Positions 48,894-62,900 are shown, counted from the stretch's first letter. The stretch is DNA of 64,000 bases from Paragordius varius (GCA_964247055.1 OZ176051.1:310001-374000), one strand, 5' to 3'. Made by a program: numbers and translations. Notes: generated from the letters alone by a model not told the origin.

Positions 48894-50452
48894 TAAAAAG
48901 GGCTACCTAAAATCCAAATTTGATCAGGTGATGTCGCCATAATTTTTTTTGGGTAGCCCTATAGTAGTTCCATCATAACCCCAAATATTTTTGAGATCGG
49001 ACTTTAAATGTAATTTTTATGAATTTTATAAATATTTAAAAAATTTATTTTATACGATTTTAAAAATAAAAAGGGCTACCTAAAATCCAAATTTGATCAG
49101 GTGATGTCGCCATAATTTTTTTTGGGTAGCCCTATAGTAGTTCCATCATAACCCCAAATATTTTTGAGATCGGACTTTAAATGTAATTTTTATGAATTTT
49201 ATAAATATTTAAAAAATTTATTTTATACGATTTTAAAAATAAAAATGGCTACCTAAAATCCAAATTTGATCAGGTGATGTCGCCATAATTTTTTTTGGGT
49301 AGCCCTATAGTAGTTCCATCATAACCCCAAATATTTTTGAGATCGGACTTTAAATGTAATTTTTATGAATTTTATAAATATTTAAAAAATTTATTTTATA
49401 CGATTTTAAAAATAAAAATGGCTACCTAAAATCCAAATTTGATCAGGTTATGTCGCCATATTTTTTTTTGGGTAGCCCTATGGTAGTTCCATCATCACCC
49501 CAAATATTTTGGGGATCGGACTATAAATGTAATTTTTATGAATTTTTTAAATATTTAAAAAATTTATTTTATACGATTTTAAAAATAAAAATGGCTACCT
49601 AAAATCCAAATTTGATCAGGTGATGTCACCATAATTTTTTTTGGGTAGCCCTATGGTAGTTCCATCATCACCCCAAATATTTTCGAGATCGGAGTATAAA
49701 TGTAATTTTTATGAATTTTTTAAATATTTAAAAAATTTATTTTATACGATTTTAAAATAAAAATGGCTACCTAAAATCCAAATTTGATCAGGTGATGCTA
49801 TAATTTTTTTGGGTAGCCCTATGGTAGTTCCATCATCACCCCAAATATTTTGGGGATCGGACTATAAATGTAATTTTTATGAATTTTTTAAATATTTAAA
49901 AAATTTATTTTATACGATTTTAAAATAAAAATGGCTACCTAAAATCCAAATTTGATCAGGTGATGTCACTATAATTTTTTTGGGTAGCCCTATGGTAGTT
50001 CCATCATCACCCCAAATATTTTGGGGATCGGACTATAAATGTAATTTTTATGAATTTTTTAAATATTTAAAAAATTTATTTTATACGATTTTAAAAATAA
50101 AAATGGCTACCTAAAATCCAAATTTGATCAGGTGATGTCGCCATAATTTTTTTTGGGTAGCCCTATGGTAGTTCCATCATCACCCCAAATACTTTGGGGA
50201 TCGGACTATAAATGTAATTTTTATGAATTTTTTAAATATTTAAAAAATTTATTTTATACGATTTTAAAAATAAAAAGGGCTACCTAAAATCCAAATTTGA
50301 TCAGGTGATGTCGCCATAATTTTTTTTGGGTAGCCCTATAGTAGTTCCATCATCACCCTAAATATTTTTGAGATCGGAGTATAAATGTAATTTTTATGAA
50401 TTTTTTAAATATTTAAAAAATTTATTTTATACGATTTTAAAAATAAAAATGG
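47700..50452 (+). repeat. Sixteen-monomer tandem unit, copy 1 (about 2,755 bp)
   Basis: Overlaps the 2,066-bp unit 2 and aligns with the following block at 2,753-2,755 bp: TCAGATGATG (47,721 and 50,474), GCATAAATG (47,970 and 50,725) and AAAGGG (48,724 and 51,479; 48,897 and 51,652). After the triplicated monomer it aligns at 2,409 bp: AGGTTATGTCGCC at 49,445 and 51,854. It contains a monomer with a 4-base loss (GGTGATGCTATAA near 49,792) not seen in the copy. Confidence 0.82.
48877..49395 (+). repeat. Three consecutive near-identical monomers (173 bp each)
   Basis: Monomers at 48,877-49,049, 49,050-49,222 and 49,223-49,395 share GCCCTATAGTAG with CATAACCCC, GGACTTTAAATG and GAATTTTATAAAT. 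The corresponding place in the next block (about 51.65-51.82 kb) has only one such monomer, so the offset falls from 2,755 to 2,409 bp here, exactly two monomers. This is a second local single-monomer amplification, or a loss in the other copy. Confidence 0.82.
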
Positions 50453-52300
50453 CTACCTAAAATCCAAATTTGATCAGATGATGTCGCCATAATTTTTTTT
50501 GGGTAGCCCTATGGTAGTTCCATCATAACCCCAAATATTTTTGAGATCGGACTTTAAATGTAATTTTTATGAATTTTTTAAATATTTAAAAAATTTATTT
50601 TATACGATTTTAAAAATAAAAATGGCTACCTAAAATCCAAATTTGATCAGGTGATGTCACCATAATTTTTTTTGGGTAGCCCTATGGTAGTTCCATCATC
50701 ACCCCAAATATTTTTGAGATCGGAGCATAAATGTAATTTTTATGAATTTTTTAAATATTTAAAAAATTTATTTTATACGATTTTAAAAATAAAAATGGCT
50801 ACCTAAAATCCAAATTTGATCAGGTGATGTCGCCATAATTTTTTTTGGGTAGCCCTATGGTAGTTCCATCATCACCCCAAATATTTTTGAGATCGGAGTA
50901 TAAATGTAATTTTTATGAATTTTTTAAATATTTAAATTTATTTTATACGATTTTAAAAATAAAAATGGCTACCTAAAATCCAAATTTGATCAGGTGATGT
51001 CACTATAATTTTTTTGGGTAGCCCTATGGTAGTTCCATCATCACCCCAAATATTTTGGGGATCGGACTATAAATGTAATTTTTATGAATTTTTTAAATAT
51101 TTAAAAAATTTATTTTATACGATTTTAAAATAAAAATGGCTACCTAAAATCCAAATTTGATCAGGTGATGTCACTATAATTTTTTTGGGTAGCCCTATGG
51201 TAGTTCCATCATCACCCCAAATATTTTGGGGATCGGACTATAAATGTAATTTTTATGAATTTTTTAAATATTTAAAAAATTTATTTTATACGATTTTAAA
51301 AATAAAAATGGCTACCTAAAATCCAAATTTGATCAGGTGATGTCGCCATAATTTTTTTTGGGTAGCCCTATGGTAGTTCCATCATCACCCCAAATACTTT
51401 GGGGATCGGACTATAAATGTAATTTTTATGAATTTTTTAAATATTTAAAAAATTTATTTTATACGATTTTAAAAATAAAAAGGGCTACCTAAAATCCAAA
51501 TTTGATCAGGTGATGTCGCCATAATTTTTTTTGGGTAGCCCTATAGTAGTTCCATCATCACCCCAAATATTTTTGAGATCGGAGTATAAATGTAATTTTT
51601 ATGAATTTTTTAAATATTTAAAAAATTTATTTTATACGATTTTAAAAATAAAAAGGGCTACCTAAAATCCAAATTTGATCAGGTGATGTCGCCATAATTT
51701 TTTTTGGGTAGCCCTATAGTAGTTCCATCATAACCCCAAATATTTTTGAGATCGGACTTTAAATGTAATTTTTATGAATTTTATAAATATTTAAAAAATT
51801 TATTTTATACGATTTTAAAAATAAAAATGGCTACCTAAAATCCAAATTTGATCAGGTTATGTCGCCATATTTTTTTTTGGGTAGCCCTATGGTAGTTCCA
51901 TCATCACCCCAAATATTTTGGGGATCGGACTATAAATGTAATTTTTATGAATTTTTTAAATATTTAAAAAATTTATTTTATACGATTTTAAAAATAAAAA
52001 TGGCTACCTAAAATCCAAATTTGATCAGGTGATGTCACCATAATTTTTTTTGGGTAGCCCTATGGTAGTTCCATCATCACCCCAAATATTTTCGAGATCG
52101 GAGTATAAATGTAATTTTTATGAATTTTTTAAATATTTAAAAAATTTATTTTATACGATTTTAAAATAAAAATGGCTACCTAAAATCCAAATTTGATCAG
52201 GTGATGTCACTATAATTTTTTTGGGTAGCCCTATGGTAGTTCCATCATCACCCCAAATATTTTGGGGATCGGACTATAAATGTAATTTTTATGAATTTTT
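50453..52300 (+). repeat. Sixteen-monomer tandem unit, partial copy 2
   Basis: Second copy of the 47.70-50.45 kb unit, two monomers shorter in the triplicated stretch, ending where a deleted A/T linker (TTTAAATACGATTTT, 52,301) introduces a different monomer order. Confidence 0.8.
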
Positions 52301-53976
52301 TAAATACGATTTTAAAAATAAAAATGGCTACCTAAAATCCAAATTTGATCAGATGATGTCACCATAATTTTTTTTGGGTATCCCTATGGTAGTTCCATCA
52401 TCACCCTAAATATTTTGGGGATCGGACTATAAATGTAATTTTTATGAATTTTTTAAATATTTAAAAAATTTATTTTATACGATTTTAAAAATATAAATGG
52501 CTACCTAAAATCCAAATTTGATCAGGTGATGTCACCATAATTTTTTTTGGGTAGCCCTATGGTAGTTCCATCATCACCCCAAATATTGTCGAGATCGGAG
52601 TATAAATGTAATTTTTTTGAATTTTTTAAATATTTAAAAAATTTATTTTATACGATTTTAAAAATAAAAATGGCTACCTAAAATCAAATTTGATCAGGTG
52701 ATGTCGCTATAATTTTTTTTGGGTAGCCCTTGGTAGTTCCATCATAACCACAAATATTTTTGAGATCGGACTTTAAATGAATGAATTTTTTAAATATTTA
52801 AAATTTATTTTATACGATTTTAAAAATAAAAATGGCTACTTAAAATCCAAATTTGATCAGGTGATGTCGCCATAATTTTTTTTGGGTAGCCCTATAGTAG
52901 TTCCATCATCACCCCAAATATTTTTGAGATCGGAGTATAAATGTAATTTTTATGAATTTTTTAAATATTTAAAAAATTTATTTTATACGATTTTAAAAAT
53001 AAAAATGGCTACCTAAAATCCAAATTTGATCAGGTGATGTCGCCATAATTTTTTTTGGGTAGCCCTATGGTAGTTCCATCATAACCCCAAATATTTTTGA
53101 GATCATACTTTAAATGTAGTTTTTATGAATTTTATAAATATTTAAAAAATTTATTTTATACGATTTTAAAAATAAAAATGGCTACCTAAAATCCAAATTT
53201 GATCAGGTGATGTCGCCATATTTTTTTTTGGGTAGCCCTATGGTAGTTCCATCATCACCCCAAATATTTTGGAGATCATACTTAAAATGTAATTTTTATG
53301 AATTTTTTAAATATTTAAAAAATTTATTTTATACGATTTTAAAATAAAAATGGCTACCTAAAATCCAAATTTGATCAGGTGATGTCACTATAATTTTTTT
53401 GGGTAGCCCTATGGTAGTTCCATCATTACCCCAAATATTTTGGGGATCGGACTATAAATGTAATTTTTATGAATTTTTTAAATACGATTTTAAAAATAAA
53501 AATGGCTACCTAAAATCCAAATTAGATCAGATGATGTCACCATAATTTTTTTTGGGTATCCCTATGGTAGTTCCATCATCACCCTAAATATTTTGGGGAT
53601 CGGACTATAAATGTAATTTTTATGAATTTTTTAAATATTTAAAAAATTTATTTTATACGATTTTAAAAATAAAAATGGCTACCTAAAATCCAAATTTGAT
53701 CAGGTTATGTCGCCATATATTTTTTTGGGTAGCCCTATGGTAGTTCTATCATCACCCCAAATATTTTGGGGATCGGACTATAAATGTAATTTTTATGAAT
53801 TTTTTAAATATTTAAAAAATTTATTTTATACGATTTTAAAAATAAAAATGGCTACCTAAAATCCAAATTTGATCAGGTGATGTCACTATAATTTTTTTGG
53901 GTAGCCCTATGGTAGTTCCATCATCACCCCAAATATTTTGGGGATCGGACTATAAATGTAATTTTTATGAATTTTT
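52301..53976 (+). repeat. Unit of 1,676 bp, copy 1
   Basis: Begins at a junction that lacks 20 bp of A/T tail and linker (TTTAAAT joined to ACGATTTT). It aligns at 1,676 bp with the next unit: the deletion junction (52,301 and 53,977), GGTATCCCTATGG with CACCCTAAAT, GCCCTTGGTAG (52,727 and 54,403) and GGACTTTAAATGAATGAA. A third copy of the deletion junction lies at 53,480 with the same following GTATCCC monomer, so the lesion has been spread twice by duplication. Private changes here include GAGATCATACTT near 53,101 and 53,273. Confidence 0.82.
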
Positions 53977-55020
53977 TAAATACGATTTTAAAAATAAAAA
54001 TGGCTACCTAAAATCCAAATTTGATCAGATGATGTCACCATAATTTTTTTTGGGTATCCCTATGGTAGTTCCATCATCACCCTAAATATTTTGGGGATCG
54101 GACTATAAATGTTATTTTTATGAATTTTTTAAATATTTAAAAAATTTATTTTATACGATTTTAAAAATAAAAATGGCTACCTAAAATCCAAATTTGATCA
54201 GGTGATGTCACCATAATTTTTTTTGGGTAGCCCTATGGTAGTTCCATCATCACCCCAAATATTGTCGAGATCGGAGTATAAATGTAATTTTTTTGAATTT
54301 TTTAAATATTTAAAAAATTTATTTTATACGATTTTAAAAATAAAAATGGCTACCTAAAATCAAATTTGATCAGGTGATGTCGCTATAATTTTTTTTGGGT
54401 AGCCCTTGGTAGTTCCATCATAACCCCAAATATTTTTGAGATCGGACTTTAAATGAATGAATTTTTTAAATATTTAAAAAATTTATTTTATACGATTTTA
54501 AAAATAAAAATGGCTACTTAAAATCCAAATTTGATCAGGTGATGTCGCCATAATTTTTTTTGGGTAGCCCTATAGTAGTTCCATCATCACCCCAAATATT
54601 TTTGAGATCGGAGTATAAATGTAATTTTTATGAATTTTTTAAATATTTAAAAAATTTATTTTATACGATTTTAAAAATAAAAATGGCTACCTAAAATCCA
54701 AATTTGATCAGGTGATGTCGCCATAATTTTTTTTGGGTAGCCCTATGGTAGTTCCATCATAACCCCAAATATTTTTGAGATCGGACTTTAAATGTAATTT
54801 TTATGAATTTTATAAATATTTAAAAAATTTATTTTATACGATTTTAAAAATAAAAATGGCTACCTAAAATCCAAATTTGATCAGGTGATGTCGCCATATT
54901 TATTTTTGGGTAGCCCTATGGTAGTTCCATCATCACCCCAAATATTTTGGGGATCGGAGTATAAATGTAATTTTTATGAATTTTTTAAATATTTAAAAAA
55001 TTTATTTTATACGATTTTAA
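53977..55020 (+). repeat. Unit of 1,676 bp, partial copy 2
   Basis: Matches 52.30-53.34 kb at 1,676 bp and then diverges: at 55.05 kb a TCACC monomer with TTTTGAGATCGGACTTT and TTAATTATTTG appears, where copy 1 has a CACTATAA, GGGG monomer. Confidence 0.78.
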
Positions 55021-55199
55021 AAATAAAAATGGCTACCTAAAATCCAAATTTGATCAGGTGATGTCACCATAATTTTTTTTGGGTAGCCCTATGGTAGTTC
55101 CATCATCACCCCAAATATTTTTGAGATCGGACTTTAAATGTAATTTTTATAAATTTTTTAATTATTTGAAAAATTTATTTTATAAGATTTTAAAAATAA

Positions 55200-58100
55200 A
55201 AATGGCTACCTAAAATCCAAATTTGATCAGGTGATGTCGCCATAATTTTTTTTGGGTAGCCCTATGGTAGTTCCATCATCACCCCAAATACTTTGGGGAT
55301 CGGACTATAAATGTAATTTTTATGAATTTTTTAAATATTTAAAAAATTTATTTTATACGATTTTAAAAATAAAAATGGCTACCTAAAATCCAAATTTGAT
55401 CAGGTGATGTCACCATAATTTTTTTTGGGTAGCCCTATGGTAGTTCCATCATCACCCCAAATATTTTCGAGATCGGAGTATAAATGTAATTTTTATGAAT
55501 TTTTTAAATATTTAAAAAATTTATTTTATACGATTTTAAAAATAAAAATGGCTACCTAAAATCCAAATTTGATCAGGTGATGTCACCATAATTTTTTTTG
55601 GGTAGCCCTATGGTAGTTCCATCATCACCCCAAATATTTTCGAGATCGGAGTATAAATGTAATTTTTATGAATTTTTTAAATATTTAAAAAATTTATTTT
55701 ATACGATTTTAAAAATAAAAATGGCTACCTAAAATCCAAATTTGATCAGGTGATGTCGCCATAATTTTTTTTGGGTAGCCCTATGGTAGTTCCATCATAA
55801 CCCCAAATATTTTTGAGATCGGACTTTAAATGTAGTTTTTATGAATTTTATAAATATTTAAAAAATTTATTTTATACGATTTTAAAAATAAAAATGGCTA
55901 CCTAAAATCCAAATTTGATCAGGTGATGTCGCCATAATTTTTTTTGGGTAGCCCTATGGTAGTTCCATCATCACCCCAAATATTTTTGAGATCGGACTTT
56001 AAATGAATGAATTTTTTAAATATTTAAAAAATTTATTTTATACGATTTTAAAAATAAAAATGGCTACTTAAAATCCAAATTTGATCAGGTGATGTCGCCA
56101 TAATTTTTTTTGGGTAGCCCTATAGTAGTTCCATCATCACCCCAAATATTTTTGAGATCGGAGTATAAATGTAATTTTTATGAATTTTTTAAATATTTAA
56201 AAAATTTATTTTATACGATTTTAAAAATAAAAATGGCTACCTAAAATCCAAATTTGATCAGGTGATGTCGCCATAATTTTTTTTGGGTAGCCCTATGGTA
56301 GTTCCATCATAACCCCAAATATTTTTGAGATCGGACTTTAAATGTAATTTTTATGAATTTTATAAATATTTAAAAAATTTATTTTATACGATTTTAAAAA
56401 TAAAAATGGCTACCTAAAATCCAAATTTGATCAGGTGATGTCGCCATATTTTTTTTTGGGTAGCCCTATGGTAGTTCCATCATCACCCCAAATATTTTCG
56501 AGATCGGAGTATAAATCTAATTTTTATGAATTTTTTAAATATTTAAAAAATTTATTTTATACGATTTTAAAAATAAAAATGGCTACCTAAAATCCAAATT
56601 TGATCAGGTGATGTCGCCATAATTTTTTTTGGGTAGCCCTATGGTAGTTCCATCATAACCCCAAATATTTTTGAGATCGGACTTTAAATGTAATTTTTAT
56701 GAATTTTTTAAATATTTAAAAAATTTATTTTATACGATTTTAAAAATAAAAATGGCTACCTAAAATCCAAATTTAATCAGGTGATGTCGCCATAATTTTT
56801 TTTGGGTAGCCCTATGGTAGTTCCATCATCACCCCAAATATTTTTGAGATCGGACTTTAAATGAATGAATTTTTTAAATATTTAAAAAATTTATTTTATA
56901 CGATTTTAAAAATAAAAATGGCTACTTAAAATCCAAATTTGATCAGGTGATGTCGCCATAATTTTTTTTGGGTAGCCCTATGGTAGTTCCATCATAACCC
57001 CAAATATTTTTGAGATCGGACTTTAAATGTAATTTTTATGAATTTTATAAATATTTAAAAAATTTATTTTATACGATTTTAAAAATAAAAATGGCTACCT
57101 AAAATCCAAATTTGATCAGGTGATGTCGCCATATTTTTTTTTGGGTAGCCCTATGGTAGTTCCATCATCACCCCAAATATTTTGGGGATCGGAGTATAAA
57201 TGTAATTTTTATAAATTTAAATATTTAAAAAATTTATTTTATACGATTTTAAAAATAAAAATGGCTACCTAAAATCCAAATTTGATCAGGTGATGTCACC
57301 ATAATTTTTTTGGGTAGCCCTATGGTAGTTCCATCATCACCCCAAATATTTTCGAGATCGGAGTATAAATGTAATTTTTATGAATTTTTTAAATATTTAA
57401 AAAATTTATTTTATACGATTTTAAAAATAAAAATGGCTATCTAAAATCCAAATTTGATCAGGTGATGTCACTATAATTTTTTTGGGTAGCCCTATGGTAG
57501 TTCTATCATCACCCCAAATATTTTGGGGATCGGACTATAAATGTAATTTTTATGAATTTTTTAAATATTAATTTATTTTATACGATTTTAAAAATAAAAA
57601 TGGCTACCTAAAATCCAAATTTGATCAGGTGATGTCGCCATAATTTTTTTTGGGTAGCCCTATGGTAGTTCCATCATCACCCCAAATACTTTGGGGATCG
57701 GACTATAAATGTAATTTTTATGAATTTTTTAAATATTTAAAAAATTTATTTTATACGATTTTAAAAATAAAAATGGCTACCTAAAATCCAAATTTGATCA
57801 GGTGATGTCACCATAATTTTTTTGGGTAGCCCTATGGTAGTTCCATCATCACCCCAAATATTTTCGAGATCGGAGTATAAATGTAATTTTTATGAATTTT
57901 TTAAATATTTAAAAAATTTATTTTATACGATTTTAAAAATAAAAATGGCTACCTACAATCCAAATTTGATCAGGTGATGTCACCATAATTTTTTTTGGGT
58001 AGCCCTATGGTAGTTCCATCATCACCCCAAATATTTTCGAGATCGGAGTATAAATGTAATTTTTATGAATTTTTTAAATATTTAAAAAATTTATTTTATA

Positions 58101-58300
58101 CGATTTTAAAAATAAAAATGGCTACCTAAAATCCAAATTTGATCAGGTGATGTCGCCATAATTTTTTTTGGGTAGCCCTATGGTAGTTCCATCATAACCC
58201 CAAATATTTTTGAGATCGGACTTTAAATGTAATTTTTATGAATTTTTTAAATATTTAAAAAATTTATTTTATACGATTTTAAAAATAAAAATGGCTACCT
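55200..58300 (+). repeat. Mixed stretch with a 2,398-bp internal repeat
   Basis: The series CTTTGGGG monomer, two TCACC/TTTTCGAG monomers and a TCGCC/CATAACCCC monomer at 55.2-55.9 kb recurs at 57.6-58.3 kb (CTTTGGGG at 55,291 and 57,689). The AATTTAATCAGG variant occurs at 56,772 and 58,311, each after the same CATAACCCC monomer, a second offset of 1,539 bp. The remaining monomers are common types with no order I could resolve by eye. Confidence 0.65.
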
Positions 58301-58441
58301 AAAATCCAAATTTAATCAGGTGATGTCGCCATAATTTTTTTTGGGTAGCCCTATGGTAGTTCCATCATCACCCCAAATATTTTTGAGATCGGAGTATAAA
58401 TGTAATTTTTATGAATTTTTTAAATATTTAAAAAATTTATT

Positions 58442-58959
58442 TTATACGATTTTAAAAATAAAAATGGCTACCTAAAATCCAAATTTGATCAGGTGATGTC
58501 ACCATGATTTTTTTTGGGTAGCCCTATGGTAGTTCCATCATCACCCCAAATATTGTGGAGATCGGAGTATAAATGTAATTTTTATGAATTTTTTAAATAT
58601 TTAAAAAATTTATTTAATACGATTTTAAAAATAAAAATGGCTACCTAAAATCCAAATTTGATCTGGTGATGTCACCATAATTTTTTTTGGGTAGCCCTAT
58701 GGTAGTTCCATCATCACCCCAAATATTGTCGAGATCGGAGTATAAATGTAATTTTTATGAATTTTTTAAATATATAAAAAATTTATTTTATACGATTTTA
58801 AAAATAAAAATGGCTACCTAAAATCAAATTTGATCAGGTGATGTCGCCATAATTTTTTTTGGGTAGCCCTATGGTAGTTCCATCATCACCCCAAATATTT
58901 TTGAGATCGGAGTATAAATGTAATTTTTATGAATTTTTTAAATATTTAAAAAATTTATT
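58442..58959 (+). repeat. Three-monomer unit, copy 1 (518 bp)
   Basis: Order: CACCATGATTTT with ATTGTGGAGATC and TTTAATACGATT; GATCTGGTGATG with ATTGTCGAGATC and AAATATATAAAAAA; then a monomer with TAAAATCAAATTTG. All of these rare variants repeat 518 bp later. Confidence 0.87.
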
Positions 58960-59470
58960 TTATACGATTTTAAAAATAAAAATGGCTACCTAAAATCCAA
59001 ATTTGATCAGGTGATGTCACCATGATTTTTTTTGGGTAGCCCTATGGTAGTTCCATCATCACCCCAAATATTGTGGAGATCGGAGTATAAATGTAATTTT
59101 TATGAATTTTTTAAATATTTAAAAAATTTATTTAATACGATTTTAAAAATAAAAATGGCTACCTAAAATCCAAATTTGATCTGGTGATGTCACCATAATT
59201 TTTTTTGGGTAGCCCTATGGTAGTTCCATCATCACCCCAAATATTGTCGAGATCGGAGTATAAATGTAATTTTTATGAATTTTTTAAATATATAAAAAAT
59301 TTATTTTATACGATTTTAAAAATAAAAATGGCTACCTAAAATCAAATTTGATCAGGTGATGTCGCCATAATTTTTTTTGGGTAGCCCTATGGTAGTTCCA
59401 TCATAACCCCAAATATTCTTGAGATCGGACTTTAAATGAATGAAATTTTTAAATATTTAAAAAAATTTTT
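58960..59470 (+). repeat. Three-monomer unit, copy 2
   Basis: The first two monomers match the preceding trimer at 518 bp (ACCATG at 58,499 versus 59,017 within a base or two; CTGGTGATG and ATATATAAAA likewise). The third is replaced by a shortened type with CATAACCCC, ATTCTTGAGATC and AATGAATGAAATTTTT. That last type recurs about 521 bp further on (59,935), next to another CACCATGATT monomer, so the exchange continued into the following 0.6 kb. Confidence 0.8.
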
Positions 59471-59999
59471 TTATACGATTTTAAAAATAAAAATGGCTAC
59501 CTAAAATCCAAATTTGATCAGGTGATGTCGCCATAATTTTTTGTGGGTAGCCCTATAGTAGTTCCATCATCACCCCAAATATTTTTGAGATCGGAGTATA
59601 AATGTAATTTTTATGAATTTTTTAAATATTTAAAAAATTTATTTTATACGATTTTAAAAATAAAAATGGCTACCTAAAATCCAAATTTGATCAGGTGATG
59701 TCACCATGATTTTTTTTGGGTAGCCCTATGGTAGTTCCATCATCACCCCAAATATTGTCGAGATCGGAGTATAAATGTAATTTTTATGAATTTTTTAAAT
59801 ATTTAAAAAATTTATTTTATACGATTTTAAAAATAAAAATGGCTACCTAAAATCAAATTTGATCAGGTGATGTCGCCATAATTTTTTTTGGGTAGCCCTA
59901 TGGTAGTTCCATCATAACCCCAAATATTCTTGAGATCGGACTTTAAATGAATGAAATTTTTAAATATTTAAATAATTTTTTTTATACGATTTTAAAAAT

Positions 60000-62900
60000 A
60001 AAAATGGCTACCTAAAATCCAAATTTGATCAGGTGATGTCGCCATAATTTTTTGTGGGTAGCCCTATAGTAGTTCCATCATCACCCCAAATATTTTTGAG
60101 ATCGGAGTATAAATGTAATTTTTATGAATTTTTTAAATATTTAAAAAATTTATTTTATACGATTTTAAAAATAAAAATGGCTACCTAAAATCCAAATTTG
60201 ATCAGGTGATGTCGCCATAATTTTTTTGGGTAGCCCTATGGTAGTTCCATCATAACCCCAAATATTTTTGAGATCGGACTTTAAATGTAATTTTTATGAA
60301 TTTTATAAATATTTAAAAAATTTATTTTATACGATTTTAAAAATAAAAATGGCTACCTAAAATCCAAATTTGATCAGGTGATGTCGCCATATTTTTTTTT
60401 GGGTAGCCCTATGGTAATTCCATCATCACCCCAAATATTTTGGGGATCGGACTATAAATGTAATTTTTATGAATTTTTTAAATATTTTAAATATTTATTT
60501 TATACGATTTTAAAAATAAAAATGGCTACCTAAAATCCAAATTTGATCAGGTCATGTCACCATAATTTTTTTTGGGTAGCCCTATGGTAGTTCCATCATC
60601 ACCCCAAATATTTTCGAGATCGGAGTATAAATGTGATTTTTATGAATTTTTTAAATATTTAAAAAATTTATTTTATACGATTTTAAAAATAAAAATGGCT
60701 ACCTAAAATCCAAATTTGATCAGGTGATGTCACTATAATTTTTTTGGGTAGCCCTATGGTAGTTCCATCATCACCCCAAATATTTTTGGGATCGGACTAT
60801 AAATGTAATTTTTATGAATTTTTTAAATATTTAAAAAAATTATTTTATACGATTTTAAAAATAAAAATGGCTACCTAAAATCCAAATTTGATCAGATGAT
60901 GTCACCATAATTTTTTTTGGGTAGCCCTATGGTAGTTCCATCATCACCCCAAATATTTTCGAGATCGGAGTATAAATGTAATTTTTATGAATTTTTTAAA
61001 TATTTAAAAAATTTATTTTATACGATTTTAAAAATAAAAATGGCTACCTAAAATCCAAATTTGATCAGGTGATGTCACCATAATTTTTTTTGGGTAGCCC
61101 TATGGTAGTTCCATCATCACCCCAAATATTGTCGAGATCGGAGTATATATGTAATTTTTATGAATTTTTTAAATATTTAAAAAATTTATTTTATACGATT
61201 TTAAAAATAAAAATGGCTACCTAAAATCAAATTTGATCAGGTGATGTCGCCATAATTTTTTTTGGGTAGCCCTATGGTAGTTCCATCATAACCCCAAATA
61301 TTTTTGAGATCGGACTTTAAATGAATGAATTTTTTAAATATTTAAAAAATTTATTTTATTCGATTTTAAAAATAAAAATGGCTACCTAAAATCCAAATTT
61401 GATCAGGTGATGTCGCCATAATTTTTTGTGGGTAGCCCTATAGTAGTTCCATCACCCCAAATATTTTTGAGATCGGAGTATAAATGTAATTTTTATGAAT
61501 TTTTTAAATATTTAAAAAATTTATTTTATACGATTTTAAAAATAAAAATGGCTACCTAAAATCCAAATTTGATCAGGTGATGTCGCCATATTTTTTTTGG
61601 GTAGCCCTATGGTAATTCCATCATCACCCCAAATATTTTGGGGATCGGACTATAAATGTAATTTTTATGAATTTTTTAAATATTTTAAATATTTATTTTA
61701 TACGATTTTAAAAATAAAAATGGCTACCTAAAATCCAAATTTGATCAGGTGATGTCACCATAATTTTTTTTGGGTAGCCCTATGGTAGTTCCATCATCAC
61801 CCCAAATATTTTGGGGATCGGACTATAAATGTAATTTTTATGAATTTTTTAAATATTTAAAAAATTTATTTTATACGATTTTAAAAATAAAAATGTCTAC
61901 CTACAATCCAAATTTGATCAGATGATGTCGCCATAATTTTTTTTGGGTAGCCCTATGGTAGTTCCATCATCACCCCAAATATTTTGGGGATAACTATAAA
62001 TGTAATTTTTATGAATTTTTTAAATATTTAAAAAATTTATTTTATACGATTTTAAAAATAAAAATGGCTACCTAAAATCCAAATTTGATCAGGTGATGTC
62101 GCCATAATTTTTTTTGGGTAGCCCTATGGTAGTTCCATCATAACCCCAAATATTTTTGAGATCGGACTTTAAATGTAATTTTTATGAATTTTATAAATAT
62201 TTAAAAAATTTATTTTATACGATTTTAAAAATAAAAATGGCTACCTAAAATCCAAATTTGATCAGGTGATGTCGCCATATTTTTTTGGGTAGCCCTATGG
62301 TAGTTCCATCATCACCCCAAATATTTTGGGGATCGGATTAAAAATGTAATTTTTATGAATTTTTTAAATATTTAAAAAATTTATTTTATACGATTTTAAA
62401 AATAAAAATGGCTACCTAAAATCCAAATTTGATCAGGTGATGTCACCATAATTTTTTTTGGGTAGCCCTATGGTAGTTCCATCATCACCCCAAATATTTT
62501 CGAGATCGGAGTATAAATGTAATTTTTATGAATTTTTTAAATATTTAAAAAATTTATTTTATAAAATTTTAAAAATAAAAATGGCTACCTAAAATCCAAA
62601 TTTGATCAGGTGATGTCACCATAATTTATTTGGGTAGCCCTATGGTAGTTCCATCATCACCCCAAATATTTTGGGGATAACTATAAATGTAATTTTTATA
62701 AATTTTTTAAATATTTAAAAAATTTATTTTATACGATTTTAAAAATAAAAATGGCTACCTAAAATCCAAATTTGATCAGGTGATGTCGCCATAATTTTTT
62801 TTGGGTAGCCCTATAGTAGTTCAATCATCACCCCAAATATTTTTGAGATCGGAGTATAAATGTAATTTTTATGAATTTTTTAAATATTTAAAAAATTTAT

